Notes: generated from the sequence alone by a model not told the origin. A stretch of DNA of 48,053 nt from Deltaproteobacteria bacterium (GCA_029565915.1 JAKQNG010000334.1:1-48053); one strand, 5' to 3'. Positions 35,370-44,248 are shown, counted from the first letter of the stretch. Numbers and translations: made by a program.

Positions 35370-36017
35370 ATGACAGGACGAACATATATTCTGGTGTTGC
35401 TCATGGCCGGGTGCGCGGAGCCCGGGGCAACGGACCCGCAGCCCGAACCGTGGGACACGGCGGACACTGCCGACACGGCGGGACCGGCCTTCGAGGATGC
35501 AGACGGGGACGGGGCGAACGCGGGCTGGGATTGTGACGACTCGGACGCCGGCGTGTCTCCTCTGGAAGGAGACATGCCCGGCGACGGGATTGACCAGAAC
35601 TGCGACGGCTTCGACGGCGTGGAAGGCGATGCGTGTGAAAACCCGGGGTTGTGGATCGACTGCGCGCCGGTGGAAGAGGCGGCCCTCACGCCAACCTGCA
35701 GTGGGGTGGATCTCGCCGTGGTGGATGCCCACGTGGTGAGGGGATGCGTCTACTACGGGGCCATGGTGGTTGCCAACCTGGGCGCGGAGGACTTCGTCGG
35801 CACGGTGCGGGTGGAGACCTGGTCCATCCGTTACGACGGGACGCAGGAGCCGTGCACATCCGATCATTATGACATTGAACTGGAGGCCGGTGGCCATCTG
35901 TCCGTGGGGGTTCCCGGAGAGGCGGACATGGTGGAATTTGCGGCAACTGCCGGTGGCGACTGCAATCTTTCCAACAACCGGTTCGAGGTTGTCCCGATCT
36001 ACGCGGAATGCGAGTAG
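35370..36017 (+). CDS. Lipoprotein with MopE-like calcium motif
   Basis: 215 residues. Signal peptide with lipobox LMAGC (Cys15), a short Asp-Thr-Ala-Asp spacer, then WDCDDSDAGVSPLEGDMPG and GIDQNCDGFDG. This Asp/Cys pattern is the MopE-type metal-binding repeat, abundant in myxobacterial surface proteins. Residues about 110-210 look like a CARDB-type Ig domain (LAVVDAHVVRGCVYYGAMV, NLSNNRFEV). It is probably a surface or periplasmic binding protein. Start chosen by the signal peptide; the ribosome site is weak. It faces the GH128-like gene tail to tail. Confidence 0.78.
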   Translation: MTGRTYILVLLMAGCAEPGATDPQPEPWDTADTADTAGPAFEDADGDGANAGWDCDDSDAGVSPLEGDMPGDGIDQNCDGFDGVEGDACENPGLWIDCAPVEEAALTPTCSGVDLAVVDAHVVRGCVYYGAMVVANLGAEDFVGTVRVETWSIRYDGTQEPCTSDHYDIELEAGGHLSVGVPGEADMVEFAATAGGDCNLSNNRFEVVPIYAECE

Positions 36018-36041
36018 CCGTGTCGTTCCACGCCGGTCGGT

Positions 36042-37001
36042 TCAGGGCAGGGTGGCCCAGGCGTCGCCCACGGGGGTGAGGGCGCCGGCGGCATCGTAGA
36101 GGTGGTTGGTTTCGAAATCGGTACTGTCGGTGACTTCCCACATGCTGAACCAGGCGTAGCGCTCCACGGATGGATGGGCTTCCAGCATGGCAGCGGCGTC
36201 GATGGCAAAGGCCGCCTGTTCCTCCGCGGTGTGCACGGTGTTTCCGTCCCACAGGCTGAACATGGTGACCCAGATGGGCAGTCCATAGCGCGCGGCGACG
36301 TTGTCTATCACCTGCTGGAGTTCGACCACGCCGCTTTCGGTGAACCAGTGGATGCACACGAAATCGACTCGCAATCCATCCGTCTGCGCCCGGTCCATGA
36401 AATCCCCCAGCCAGCCGGCCGCCGGGTCGTACTGGGGCGCCGGGCTGCCGAGGCGCCGGCCCAGGGATTCGAGCTGCGGCCACAGGGCGATGGCCTCGTC
36501 GACGGTCATGGCCGCCTCTGACGGATTTTCCGGTTCGTGAAATCCCATGACGTCCGGGAAAGGGGAAGCGGCCAACGCCGTCAGGTTTTCTGCGGTGACC
36601 TCCCCGGCATCGTGGAACATCGGCACGAAGGATGCGGTGCCGCCGTAGCCGGGGGAGGGCGTCGGACCGAAGTTGAAATACCAGCCCACGTTGAGCGGGT
36701 CCATGAGCGATGCGCCGAGGGTGGCGGAGACGGGGGCGACAACGCCTTTTTTCGCGCCGGTGTAGGGCAGGACCACCGGGTCGGACGTTGTTTCCGAATC
36801 TTCTGCGGTGGCGGTTTCCGTGCCTGTGGCCGTGTCGCTTTCCGTGCCTGTGGCCGTGTCGCCGGTGGCCGTGTCCGTTGCCGGGTCCCCGGTGTCTGTG
36901 CCGTCGGTTCCCACGTATTCCACCGCCACGCCGTCACCGCACCCGGAGGACCACAGGGTGAAGCCCCACAGCAGGAGTATGGATCGCTCGATGGTTGTCA
37001 T
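36042..37001 (-). CDS. GH128-like glycosidase lipoprotein, nucleophile position altered
   Basis: 319 residues. Lipobox SSGC (Cys21), then a Thr/Asp/Glu linker to about 75. The rest matches the Asl1/GH128 catalytic-core family (beta-1,3-glucan-active): NVGWYFNFG, FHEPENPSE with the acid/base Glu156, VDFVCIHWF and VERYAWFSMW. In the family the seventh strand normally ends Thr-Glu-Phe, where Glu is the nucleophile; here it reads IWVTMFSLWD with Met247. The protein may therefore be a glucan-binding protein, or use another residue. It is last in the sigma/FecR operon and overlaps the previous gene by four bases. Confidence 0.82.
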   Translation of the reverse strand: MTTIERSILLLWGFTLWSSGCGDGVAVEYVGTDGTDTGDPATDTATGDTATGTESDTATGTETATAEDSETTSDPVVLPYTGAKKGVVAPVSATLGASLMDPLNVGWYFNFGPTPSPGYGGTASFVPMFHDAGEVTAENLTALAASPFPDVMGFHEPENPSEAAMTVDEAIALWPQLESLGRRLGSPAPQYDPAAGWLGDFMDRAQTDGLRVDFVCIHWFTESGVVELQQVIDNVAARYGLPIWVTMFSLWDGNTVHTAEEQAAFAIDAAAMLEAHPSVERYAWFSMWEVTDSTDFETNHLYDAAGALTPVGDAWATLP

Positions 37002-37945
37002 GGAAACATCAACTCCAGGGCCGCGAGTCCGCTCAGGAAGGGTCGGCCGAATCGACCCGCCACGCCGCCGTCCACCAGCAGCCGCTGTTCGGGCAGCAGG
37101 ATGCCTGCCGTTCCGTCCAGGCGCAACCGGGCGTTTTTCTGCACGGCAATGGTGATTCCCGTTCGGGCGGCAACGAGAAACGACGCGAGCCGACCGTCGC
37201 GACCGGCAAAGGGATAATCCGCCCGTCCTTCATCCGGGGACCAGGCGGCGCCGATGACCCCGGCGACGGGAATGCGGACCGGGCTGTCTTTTTTCATGGG
37301 GTTGAATTCCAGCGCCACCGTTGCCAGATGGGGCTTCATCCGCGCGGTGCCGGCTTCGGTCCGGGTCTCCATCGGACGGGTGGGAAAGTCCACCCGGCCC
37401 CCCAGTTCAATCCGGTCGTGGACACGGATAAAGATCGTGGGCGTGATGGACAGGACGGGTTCAAATCCGCCCCGGCTCCAGACAATGGACGGCCCGAGGC
37501 CGAAGCCGAACACGCCGCGCCGTTTGCGGGCCACGGGTTCCTCGTCCTCGATGAAGGGCGCACCGGTGTTGTCCGGCGTCCGTGCGATCATTTCCTGTCG
37601 CAGAATCCGCAGTGCCTCCACGGTCCGCATGGCGGCGGCGAATTCCCCGTCGGTCGCCGTATCCCCCAGAGGAACGGTCTTTTCGAAAAGGCGACCGTTT
37701 TTATCGGTGGCGAACAGGAGAATCCGCCCCGTGGAGCGCGATACCTCAACGGTGATGACTCCGGGAGTCGGTTCTTGTGATGCCGCGGCACCGGGGGAGG
37801 TCACCGTTTCGCCGGCGGCCCGCAGTTCGTCTTCGATGCGCATCAACAGGCTGTCGTCCGCGTTGCCCGCAAGGATGACTTCACCGGCCGCGAGGGCGGC
37901 GGGAACTGACAGGATGCACAGTGCGATGGCGATGAAAACGGCCAC
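36998..37945 (-). CDS. Exported protein of unknown function, possible beta-barrel
   Basis: 315 residues. A signal peptide (MAVFIAIALCILSVPAALAA) is followed by an alpha/beta region (about 20-120) with GVITVEVSRSTGRILLFATD. A C-terminal half of alternating strands (GVFGFGLGPSIVWSRG, PTIFIRVHDRIELGGRVDF) ends in ALELMFP. The closing strand ends Phe-Pro rather than Phe, so an outer-membrane barrel is plausible but not certain. I recognise no family. It lies between a FecR-domain gene and a GH128-like lipoprotein, coupled to the latter by ATGA. Confidence 0.7.
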   Translation of the reverse strand: MAVFIAIALCILSVPAALAAGEVILAGNADDSLLMRIEDELRAAGETVTSPGAAASQEPTPGVITVEVSRSTGRILLFATDKNGRLFEKTVPLGDTATDGEFAAAMRTVEALRILRQEMIARTPDNTGAPFIEDEEPVARKRRGVFGFGLGPSIVWSRGGFEPVLSITPTIFIRVHDRIELGGRVDFPTRPMETRTEAGTARMKPHLATVALEFNPMKKDSPVRIPVAGVIGAAWSPDEGRADYPFAGRDGRLASFLVAARTGITIAVQKNARLRLDGTAGILLPEQRLLVDGGVAGRFGRPFLSGLAALELMFP

Positions 37946-37987
37946 GATGCGCCATTCTATGCCAACGGCGCAGAAGAGAAAACAGTT

Positions 37988-39235
37988 CTATCTGACCAGT
38001 TCGCGGGCCAGGTCGGCACCGGCGCCATCCGGGAAGCGCCGCAGGTATTCCCCGGCCGTGCTGCGGGCCATCTGCATGCGGCCCTGCTGGTGCTGGATTT
38101 CCATGACCCGCCCCAGGGCGGGCTCTGCCAGGGGGCCATCGGGGGTTTCCTTCAGGTAGATGAGATTCCATTTTTCGGCGTCCCGGAATTGTCTGCTGCG
38201 GAAGGCCGCATGGCCCAGCATGTAGGCCGCGGTGGCGCTGTGGGTGGAACCGGCGAAGCGGCGGCGGACGCACTGAAGCGCCCGGACCTCCCCCGGGCCG
38301 TTGCCTGCGAAGCGCGAGACATCGGCGAGGCGCAGCAGCAGGGCGCCATCGATCCGGTTGCACAGGTTGTCGAAGCCTTCCTTTTCGGCCGCGGCAAAGG
38401 ATTCCCTGTACAGGCGCCGGGCCGCGAGGGAAATCCAGTCGTCCGCCGGGGGTGACTTTTCGGTCGCCGGGGAAGGAGGAACCCGGTGCCCGCGGCTTCC
38501 ATCTCCCTGTCGATTCCCATTTCCGGGTGCATTTTCAACCGCTGCGGGCGGTGCCCCGGCTTCCTCTGCTGCGGCGGCGGCATCGGGTCCGGGATCGTCG
38601 AGGCGCACGGTCAGGCGCTGTCCTCCGCTGACAGAGCGGGCCGGCGACAGGGTAGGGCCGCTCACCATCACCCGTCCTTCATCCATCTGGATGTCGAACA
38701 CCTGCCGGTCCCTGTTCCAGCTCAGCAGAAACGCCGTACCCGTGACGTTCACGGTAAACGGACCCGCGTCGATGCGCCAGCGGGTGGTCTCCTTGTGCCG
38801 CACCTTGACATAGGCGCTGCCGGTGTCCATTCGGACGGTCGCGCCCCGGTCGTCGACGGCGGTCACCGCGGCCACTGTCCCGCCGTTGATCCAGATCTGC
38901 GAGGCGTCGGTAAACTCCGCGAGGGCCGTCCGGCGCCCATCCACCCGGATGGTGCGGCCTACCTTTCCGTCCGCGCCGTCCAAGGAAAAACCGGGGGGTG
39001 ACGGGCGGAAGAGGACGACGGCGGCAATCAGCAGAGCCGCCGCCGCGGGAATGGCGGCGAGCCGCAGGAAAACCCATCTGCCCGCGGGGGCCGGTTGCGC
39101 GGCCTGGGCGGCGTCCAGAAAGGCGGACAGGCGGGTTTCCTGCTCTTCGATGGAACGGTTCTGCCGCACCGCATCCTGCTCCTGCGCGATCTGCGCTGCC
39201 AGGGCATCGAGTCTGTCAAATGGCTGTTGCGTCAT
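37988..39235 (-). CDS. FecR-domain regulator with TPR-like tail
   Basis: 415 residues. A cytoplasmic N-terminus with DALAAQIAQEQDAVRQN, one membrane segment (about 53-75), then a FecR domain: VGRTIRVDGRRTALAEFTD, VRMDTGSAYVKVRH, FTVNVTGTAFLLSW and FDIQMDEGRVMV. After a Pro/Ala-rich spacer, residues about 265-415 form helical pairs like TPR repeats (SATAAYMLGHAAFRSRQF). FecR proteins sense in the periplasm and control a partner ECF sigma factor. Its ATG overlaps the stop of the sigma gene (ATGA), supporting that pairing. Confidence 0.87.
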   Translation of the reverse strand: MTQQPFDRLDALAAQIAQEQDAVRQNRSIEEQETRLSAFLDAAQAAQPAPAGRWVFLRLAAIPAAAALLIAAVVLFRPSPPGFSLDGADGKVGRTIRVDGRRTALAEFTDASQIWINGGTVAAVTAVDDRGATVRMDTGSAYVKVRHKETTRWRIDAGPFTVNVTGTAFLLSWNRDRQVFDIQMDEGRVMVSGPTLSPARSVSGGQRLTVRLDDPGPDAAAAAEEAGAPPAAVENAPGNGNRQGDGSRGHRVPPSPATEKSPPADDWISLAARRLYRESFAAAEKEGFDNLCNRIDGALLLRLADVSRFAGNGPGEVRALQCVRRRFAGSTHSATAAYMLGHAAFRSRQFRDAEKWNLIYLKETPDGPLAEPALGRVMEIQHQQGRMQMARSTAGEYLRRFPDGAGADLARELVR

Positions 39236-39861
39236 GGTTCCACCCCCTGCGCCAGATCGGCGAGCATGGGATCGTTTTTGGCCCTCCGCATGAAGCGGTC
39301 GCGGGCGTCCGAAAAGCGGCGTTTCGCCGTGGACAGGGACATATCGCAGAGTTCCGCCACGTCTTCCATTTTCATCCTGTCCAGTATCCGCAGGGTGAAG
39401 ACGATCCGATCTTCGGCGTTCAGGGAATCGAGGATGGCGTAGGCGTGGCGCAGGCGGTGGAGGATTTCGGGGTTCGCCTGGGGGGATTCGGGTTCCGGCA
39501 TCCGGTCGTCGCCGATGAACGTCAGCCAGGAGTGGATGCGCCGGCGTCGCAGTTTCTGGCGCACGTTGTTCACCGCGATGCGCAGCAGCCAGAACTTCAG
39601 GTTCGGAATGTCCCCTCGAAACCCTTCGATACCGCGGATGGCGCACAGGAATGTTTCCTGCACCAGATCGGGAATATCCTGATCGAATCCCATGGTGCGT
39701 TGGATGACGCGCTCCACCGCATCGCTGTAGCGCAGATACAGCTCCGCGTGGGCGGCCCGATGGCACTGTCTCAGGTCCTTCAGGAACACCTGATCGTCGT
39801 CATACCGACGATGGAAAGGAACAATCCGGTGTCCGTTCGTGCCTGTGTCCGCGCTTCCCAT
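39232..39861 (-). CDS. ECF-family RNA polymerase sigma factor
   Basis: Region 2 is AELYLRYSDAVERVIQRTMG to DLVQETFLCAIRGIEGF and FWLLRIAVNNVRQKLRR; region 4 is LDSLNAEDRIVFTLRI and MSLSTAKRRFSDARD. 209 residues from ATG 39861, which has AGGAG 12 bases upstream. ATGs at 39900 and 39903 would add 13 or 14 residues but lack a ribosome site. It is predicted to direct transcription of its own operon and perhaps the polysaccharide genes, under control of the coupled FecR protein. Divergent from the sugar symporter gene. Confidence 0.87.
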   Translation of the reverse strand: MGSADTGTNGHRIVPFHRRYDDDQVFLKDLRQCHRAAHAELYLRYSDAVERVIQRTMGFDQDIPDLVQETFLCAIRGIEGFRGDIPNLKFWLLRIAVNNVRQKLRRRRIHSWLTFIGDDRMPEPESPQANPEILHRLRHAYAILDSLNAEDRIVFTLRILDRMKMEDVAELCDMSLSTAKRRFSDARDRFMRRAKNDPMLADLAQGVEP

Positions 39862-40029
39862 GTGTTCTGACCGGCTCCTGACCGTTGTGAATGCCGCCAT
39901 CATACAGGGAAAGATGCAGCGGGTCAGCCGAACGGTTCAATATTCCGTCGGATCTGGACGCGGTCCGGAGGATGTGCTCTACTCGGCGCCGCTCCGCACG
40001 GCAGGCGGCAATCATCCGGGAGGAACCAC

Positions 40030-41652
40030 ATGGCAGATACAGCATCCGGCAGACTGGGAATCATCGAGAAGGTGGGCTACGCCCTGGGTGACGGGGCGGC
40101 CAACATCGCCTGGCGCGGCGTCGCCACCTTTCTGTTTGTATTTTATGTAGACGTATATGGGTTGGACCCGGCCGCGGTGGGCCTTCTGCTGCTCATCGCC
40201 CGGACCGGCGACGGCGTGAGCGACGTGCTGATGGGCATCATCGGCGATCGGACGAACACCCGCTACGGCAAGTTCCGCCCCTGGGTCCTCTGGTCCGCGA
40301 TTCCCCTGGCGGTCAACCTGTCGCTTCTGTTCACGACGCCGGATCTCAGCACCACCGGAAAGCTGATTTACGCCTACACCACGTATATTGTTTTCACGCT
40401 GGTCTACACGGCCAACAACATTCCCTACGGGGCCCTGATGGCGGTCATGACCGGCGACGACAAAGAGCGCACGAGCCTCGGTTCCTACCGACTGGCAGGC
40501 GCCTTTGCCGGCGGGCTTATCGTCCAGAGCGCGCTGCTTTATCTGGTGGCCCATTTCGGCAATATCAATCCCACCGTTCAGGTGACGCCTCTCGACGACG
40601 CCCGTTTTGAGGTGGTCGTCTCGTCCCCGTCGGACGTGCAGAACGTGAGCATCGGCACGACGGATGACATCGCCCTGTTCGCGCCGGGCGAAGCAGATAT
40701 TCCCGGCCTGCGCAAAGGGGAGCCGGCCAAGTCCAGAAGCTTTTCAATGGAGGCGGGTCGCCCGTACACCTTCATCGCCAGCGGCGTTCCCGCATTGCAG
40801 AATTCTGATATCCGCATCGTGGATCAGAAGCGCGGCTACAGCTATTCCATCTATGTGATGTCGGCGATCATGGCACTCCTCATGCTGGTGACCTTCTTCA
40901 CCACGAAGGAGCGCGTGTCGCCGCCGCCCAGCCAGCAGACCCGCCTGCTGAGCGACCTGAAGGATCTGGTGCGCAACCGGCCGTGGCTCATTCTGCTCAT
41001 CATGGGGCTGGTGTTCTGCGTGTACGGGGCCATCAAGCTCTCCATCATGGTCATCTACTTCAAGCACTACCTGCACAACGAACTGCTGTGCGCCACCTAC
41101 ATGGGCGCCCTCATGGCCATTTCCATCGCCGGGGCCCTGGCCACGGCGCCCCTCGGCAAGTGGCTGGGCAAGCGCAATCTGTTCATCTATGCGCTCATCT
41201 TCACCGGCGTCATGAATGCGCTGCTGTACTTCTGCGGCCCCGATGACACATCCGTCATCTTCGCGCTGGGCATTGCCTCCGAATTCGCAGCGGCAATCCT
41301 GCCCACTCTGTTCTTCGTCATGCTGGGCGATGCGGCGGACTATTCCGAATTCGTTAACGGGCGCCGGGCCACGGGTCTCGTGTATTCGGCCGGGTCATTC
41401 TCCACCAAGTTCGGCGGCGGCGTGGGCGGCGCCATCGCGGGATGGGTCCTCGCCTCCTTTGCCTACGACGGACAGAATCCGGCAGCCATCGAAGGGGCCA
41501 TTCCGGGCATCATCTGGCTCATGAGCTGGATTCCCGCCCTCGTTGCGCTGCTGGGCGTCGGCCTCATGGTGATGTATCCGCTGGATCAGAAACGGATGGA
41601 TGAGATCACCACCGAGCTGGGCCGTCGCCGGGCAGTCGGTTCCGATGCCTGA
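40030..41652 (+). CDS. GPH-family sugar:cation symporter with periplasmic insert
   Basis: Inner-membrane MFS transporter of the melibiose-carrier (GPH) type, importing a sugar or glycoside with Na+ or H+. Motifs VGYALGDGAANIAW, ARTGDGVSDVLMGIIGDRT, YGKFRPWVLW and NNIPYGALMAVMT are typical. 540 residues, about 80 more than usual: residues about 178-270 form a polar, strand-rich insert between membrane segments 5 and 6, predicted periplasmic. AGGAACCAC precedes the ATG. It may take up sugars released by the island enzymes; this is inference from proximity. Its end overlaps srkA by eight bases. Confidence 0.88.
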   Translation: MADTASGRLGIIEKVGYALGDGAANIAWRGVATFLFVFYVDVYGLDPAAVGLLLLIARTGDGVSDVLMGIIGDRTNTRYGKFRPWVLWSAIPLAVNLSLLFTTPDLSTTGKLIYAYTTYIVFTLVYTANNIPYGALMAVMTGDDKERTSLGSYRLAGAFAGGLIVQSALLYLVAHFGNINPTVQVTPLDDARFEVVVSSPSDVQNVSIGTTDDIALFAPGEADIPGLRKGEPAKSRSFSMEAGRPYTFIASGVPALQNSDIRIVDQKRGYSYSIYVMSAIMALLMLVTFFTTKERVSPPPSQQTRLLSDLKDLVRNRPWLILLIMGLVFCVYGAIKLSIMVIYFKHYLHNELLCATYMGALMAISIAGALATAPLGKWLGKRNLFIYALIFTGVMNALLYFCGPDDTSVIFALGIASEFAAAILPTLFFVMLGDAADYSEFVNGRRATGLVYSAGSFSTKFGGGVGGAIAGWVLASFAYDGQNPAAIEGAIPGIIWLMSWIPALVALLGVGLMVMYPLDQKRMDEITTELGRRRAVGSDA

Positions 41653-42652
41653 TCAACCTGCAGGCTTCCAGACGGCGGATTCCCGGCTTACCGAGGCCTT
41701 CTACCGACTCACGCCAGAAGCCGTCCTCGACTCTCTTGCGGAACTCGGGCACGCGCCCAGCGGGCGGTTCATCATTCTCAACAGCTACGAAAACCGGGTG
41801 TACCAGATGGAGCTGGAGGATGGCGGCTGGGTGGTGGGCAAATTCTACCGTCCCGGACGGTGGTCCGATGACACCATTCTCGACGAACACCGCTTTCTTT
41901 CCGAGCTGTCCGCGGCCGAAATTCCCGTCGCTGCGCCTCTGCTCCTTTCCAGCGGAAGCACACTGTCCCGTGTGGCGGGCATCCGGTTCGCCCTGTTTCC
42001 ACGAATTGGCGGGCGATCGCCCCAGGAGCTGAACGACGACGAGCTGCGCATGGTGGGACGGCTCATCGCCCGCATCCATAACGTGGGCGCCGCCGGGGAC
42101 GCGCCCCATCGGATGCGCCTGTCGCCGCTGACCTATGGCGAAAACAACCTGCGCTACCTTCTTGAAAACGGAATCATTCCGGACGAAGCGCGGGCGAATT
42201 ACGAAGCCACGGTAGAGGCACTGCTCGCGCGGATTGTGCCGATGTTCGAAGGAGTGCCCTGCCACCGCATCCACGGGGACTGCCATCTGGCCAATCTCAT
42301 CCACACACCGAAGGGGACGACGTTCCTCGATTTCGACGACATGCTGGTGGGGCCCGCCGTGCAGGACATCTGGATGCCGGTGGCGAGCGCGGACGAATAC
42401 GGTCAGCGCCAGCGGGACGTGCTGATCGAGGGATACGAGGAGTTCCGGTCCTTCGAACCGTACTGGCTGCGGCTGGTGGAACCTCTGCGTGCCCTGCGAT
42501 TCATCCACTATTCCACGTGGATTGCCCGTCGCTTTTCCGATCCGGCCTTTGCCCGAACCTTCACCTATTTTGGCACGGTGCAGTACTGGCAGAACGAAAC
42601 GAACGACCTGCGCGAGCAGATCGCCCGCATCGACACGGCGGTTCCGTATTAA
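41645..42652 (+). CDS. srkA: Stress-response kinase A (SrkA/YihE type)
   Basis: 335 residues, typical length. Protein serine/threonine kinase of the aminoglycoside-phosphotransferase fold, which in E. coli protects against stress-induced death. Visible: SYENRVYQMELEDG and VGKFYRPGRW (ATP-binding Lys), DEHRFLSELSAAEIPV, the catalytic HGDCHLANLI and the metal-binding FLDFDDMLVGPAVQDIWM, and the family ending YWLRLVEPLRALRFIHY and STWIARRF. The ATG lies inside the end of the symporter gene, so translation is coupled. Its stop overlaps that of the convergent kinase by two bases. Confidence 0.9.
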   Translation: MPDQPAGFQTADSRLTEAFYRLTPEAVLDSLAELGHAPSGRFIILNSYENRVYQMELEDGGWVVGKFYRPGRWSDDTILDEHRFLSELSAAEIPVAAPLLLSSGSTLSRVAGIRFALFPRIGGRSPQELNDDELRMVGRLIARIHNVGAAGDAPHRMRLSPLTYGENNLRYLLENGIIPDEARANYEATVEALLARIVPMFEGVPCHRIHGDCHLANLIHTPKGTTFLDFDDMLVGPAVQDIWMPVASADEYGQRQRDVLIEGYEEFRSFEPYWLRLVEPLRALRFIHYSTWIARRFSDPAFARTFTYFGTVQYWQNETNDLREQIARIDTAVPY

Positions 42653-44118
42653 GACGCCCGGTCGAGAATGCGTCGCAGGGTCACCTGGATTTCGTGAAGG
42701 TCGAAGGGCTTTTTCAGGAAATCGAAGGTCGTTTCGCCGTTGGCGGGAATGTTGACGCCACTCATGTAGACAATGGGCAACTTCGGTTGGATGCGGTCCA
42801 GGGCGCGGCCCAGATCGTGGCCGGACAGCCCGTTCATGGAGTAGTCGACGAAGGCCGCGTTGAACATTTCGCGACGGCAGAGTTCCAGCGCCTGTTCGCC
42901 ACTGGTCGCGCTGACCACATGGGCGCCGCGCAGGGACAGGGCCGTGCGGATCATTTCGCAGATGTCCGGTTCGTCGTCCACCACCAGCACCGCGACCCCC
43001 GGCGGGAAGGTGGATGGAGATCGGGCGATGGCGGCGCTGTCCGAATGGGGCGCGGCAAAGGGCAGGGTCACGGTGACCACGGTGCCGCCCTGTTCCCGGT
43101 TGCGGACGTCGATGGTGCCGCCGAATTCCTCGATGGTCTTTCGCGAAACCGACAGGCCCAGTCCGCTGCCGCCGTGGACGCCTTCACCGCGCACCTTGGT
43201 TGTGAAGAAGGGCTTGAAGATATTGCCGATGGCCTCTTCGGGAATGCCGGTGCCCGAGTCCGCGAAGGAGGCCGTTACCCCGTCCGGCTGCTGGGCGACG
43301 ATGACTTCCAGGGAGCCGAAGGACGGCGTGGCATCGATGGCGTTGCGGATGATGTTCACGAAGACCTGCACGAGGCGCGTCATGCTGCCCCGGCAGGGGC
43401 GGGTCGGCTCGATGGAGGTGTAGGTGCGGACGTGGGCGTTGCTCAGATCCCAGGTGAGCAGCTTCAGCGCTTCCTGGGCTGCGGTGTCCACCGACACCGA
43501 GGGATTTTTCCGCGTGTCGTCGGGGCGGGCGATTTCCAGCAGGTCGCCGGCAATCTTGCGGGCCCGCCGCATGTTGTTTTCGATGGTTTCCAGCGCGTCG
43601 AGGGCCGGACGGTTCCCTTCGCTTGATCGGATGGCGAGCTGGGTCCAGCCCATCATCGCCGTGAGGATATTGTTGAACTCGTGGGCGATGCCCGCCGCCA
43701 TCTGTCCGGCGGAAGCCACCCGTTCGAGCTTTTCGATTTCGCGAAAGAGCATCTGCTCGGCGGTGATGTCCCTTATCTGGACCGCGACGGCGGGGTTGTC
43801 CGCGAAGAGGATGGGCACGGCCGTCAGTTGCAGATGTCGCTTTTCTTTTTCAGTGTCTTTCTGAAAGACCGTCGCGTAGCGGTTGTCCCCGTCAGCCGTG
43901 TGTAGGAATTCCATCATTTCGGTTTGGACCGCCGGTGACAGCGTCAGTGTCTCCATCAGGGCGTCGATGTCCGCGGGGGGCGCTGCTCCATCGGCATCGG
44001 CTTGTGCCGGCAGGCTGGAAAACGCAATTGTCCCGTCCCGGACAACAATGAACAGGGCGATATCCAGCTTTCCGGTGACATCGCGCAGCAGTTCAATTGC
44101 GTCATATTTTTTCATCAT
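42649..44118 (-). CDS. Hybrid sensor histidine kinase (PAS-HisKA-HATPase-REC)
   Basis: 489 residues. An N-terminal PAS-like region without membrane segments (about 1-125), then a HisKA helix with phosphorylated His146 in AAGIAHEFNNILTAMMGW. The ATP-binding domain has NIIRNAIDA, DSGTGIPEEAIGNIFKPFF and GSGLGLSVSRKTIEEFGG. A C-terminal receiver domain has VLVVDDEPDICEM, the acceptor in NAAFVDYSMNG and Lys in FLKKPFD. The protein is cytoplasmic. ATG 44118 is followed by a second ATG; neither has a strong ribosome site. No DNA-binding partner lies next to it. Confidence 0.9.
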   Translation of the reverse strand: MMKKYDAIELLRDVTGKLDIALFIVVRDGTIAFSSLPAQADADGAAPPADIDALMETLTLSPAVQTEMMEFLHTADGDNRYATVFQKDTEKEKRHLQLTAVPILFADNPAVAVQIRDITAEQMLFREIEKLERVASAGQMAAGIAHEFNNILTAMMGWTQLAIRSSEGNRPALDALETIENNMRRARKIAGDLLEIARPDDTRKNPSVSVDTAAQEALKLLTWDLSNAHVRTYTSIEPTRPCRGSMTRLVQVFVNIIRNAIDATPSFGSLEVIVAQQPDGVTASFADSGTGIPEEAIGNIFKPFFTTKVRGEGVHGGSGLGLSVSRKTIEEFGGTIDVRNREQGGTVVTVTLPFAAPHSDSAAIARSPSTFPPGVAVLVVDDEPDICEMIRTALSLRGAHVVSATSGEQALELCRREMFNAAFVDYSMNGLSGHDLGRALDRIQPKLPIVYMSGVNIPANGETTFDFLKKPFDLHEIQVTLRRILDRAS

Positions 44119-44230
44119 GACAGGATACACATAGTACAACGAAATTAAATGGACAAGGAAAAGTTACCGGCTGGCGGTACAGCCGACACTGGCCGGAAAT
44201 GAGGAATTATCGGTTCCGCCGTGGGGCTGT

Positions 44231-44248
44231 GCGTTGTATGAACAACGC
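44231..44248 (+). promoter_or_regulatory. Hairpin in the mtnA leader
   Basis: GCGTTGT-ATGA-ACAACGC: a perfect seven-pair stem with a four-base loop, 29 bases before ATG 44278. An imperfect GC-rich structure (GGCTGGCGGTACAGCC region) lies at about 44166-44197. No match to SAM riboswitch consensus that I can see and no T run. Confidence 0.35.

Noticed and set aside
34983-35897. Full 304-codon minus-strand gene
   Set aside because: Only the last 100 codons look like a real protein; the rest is antisense to the MopE-motif lipoprotein with its own signal peptide.
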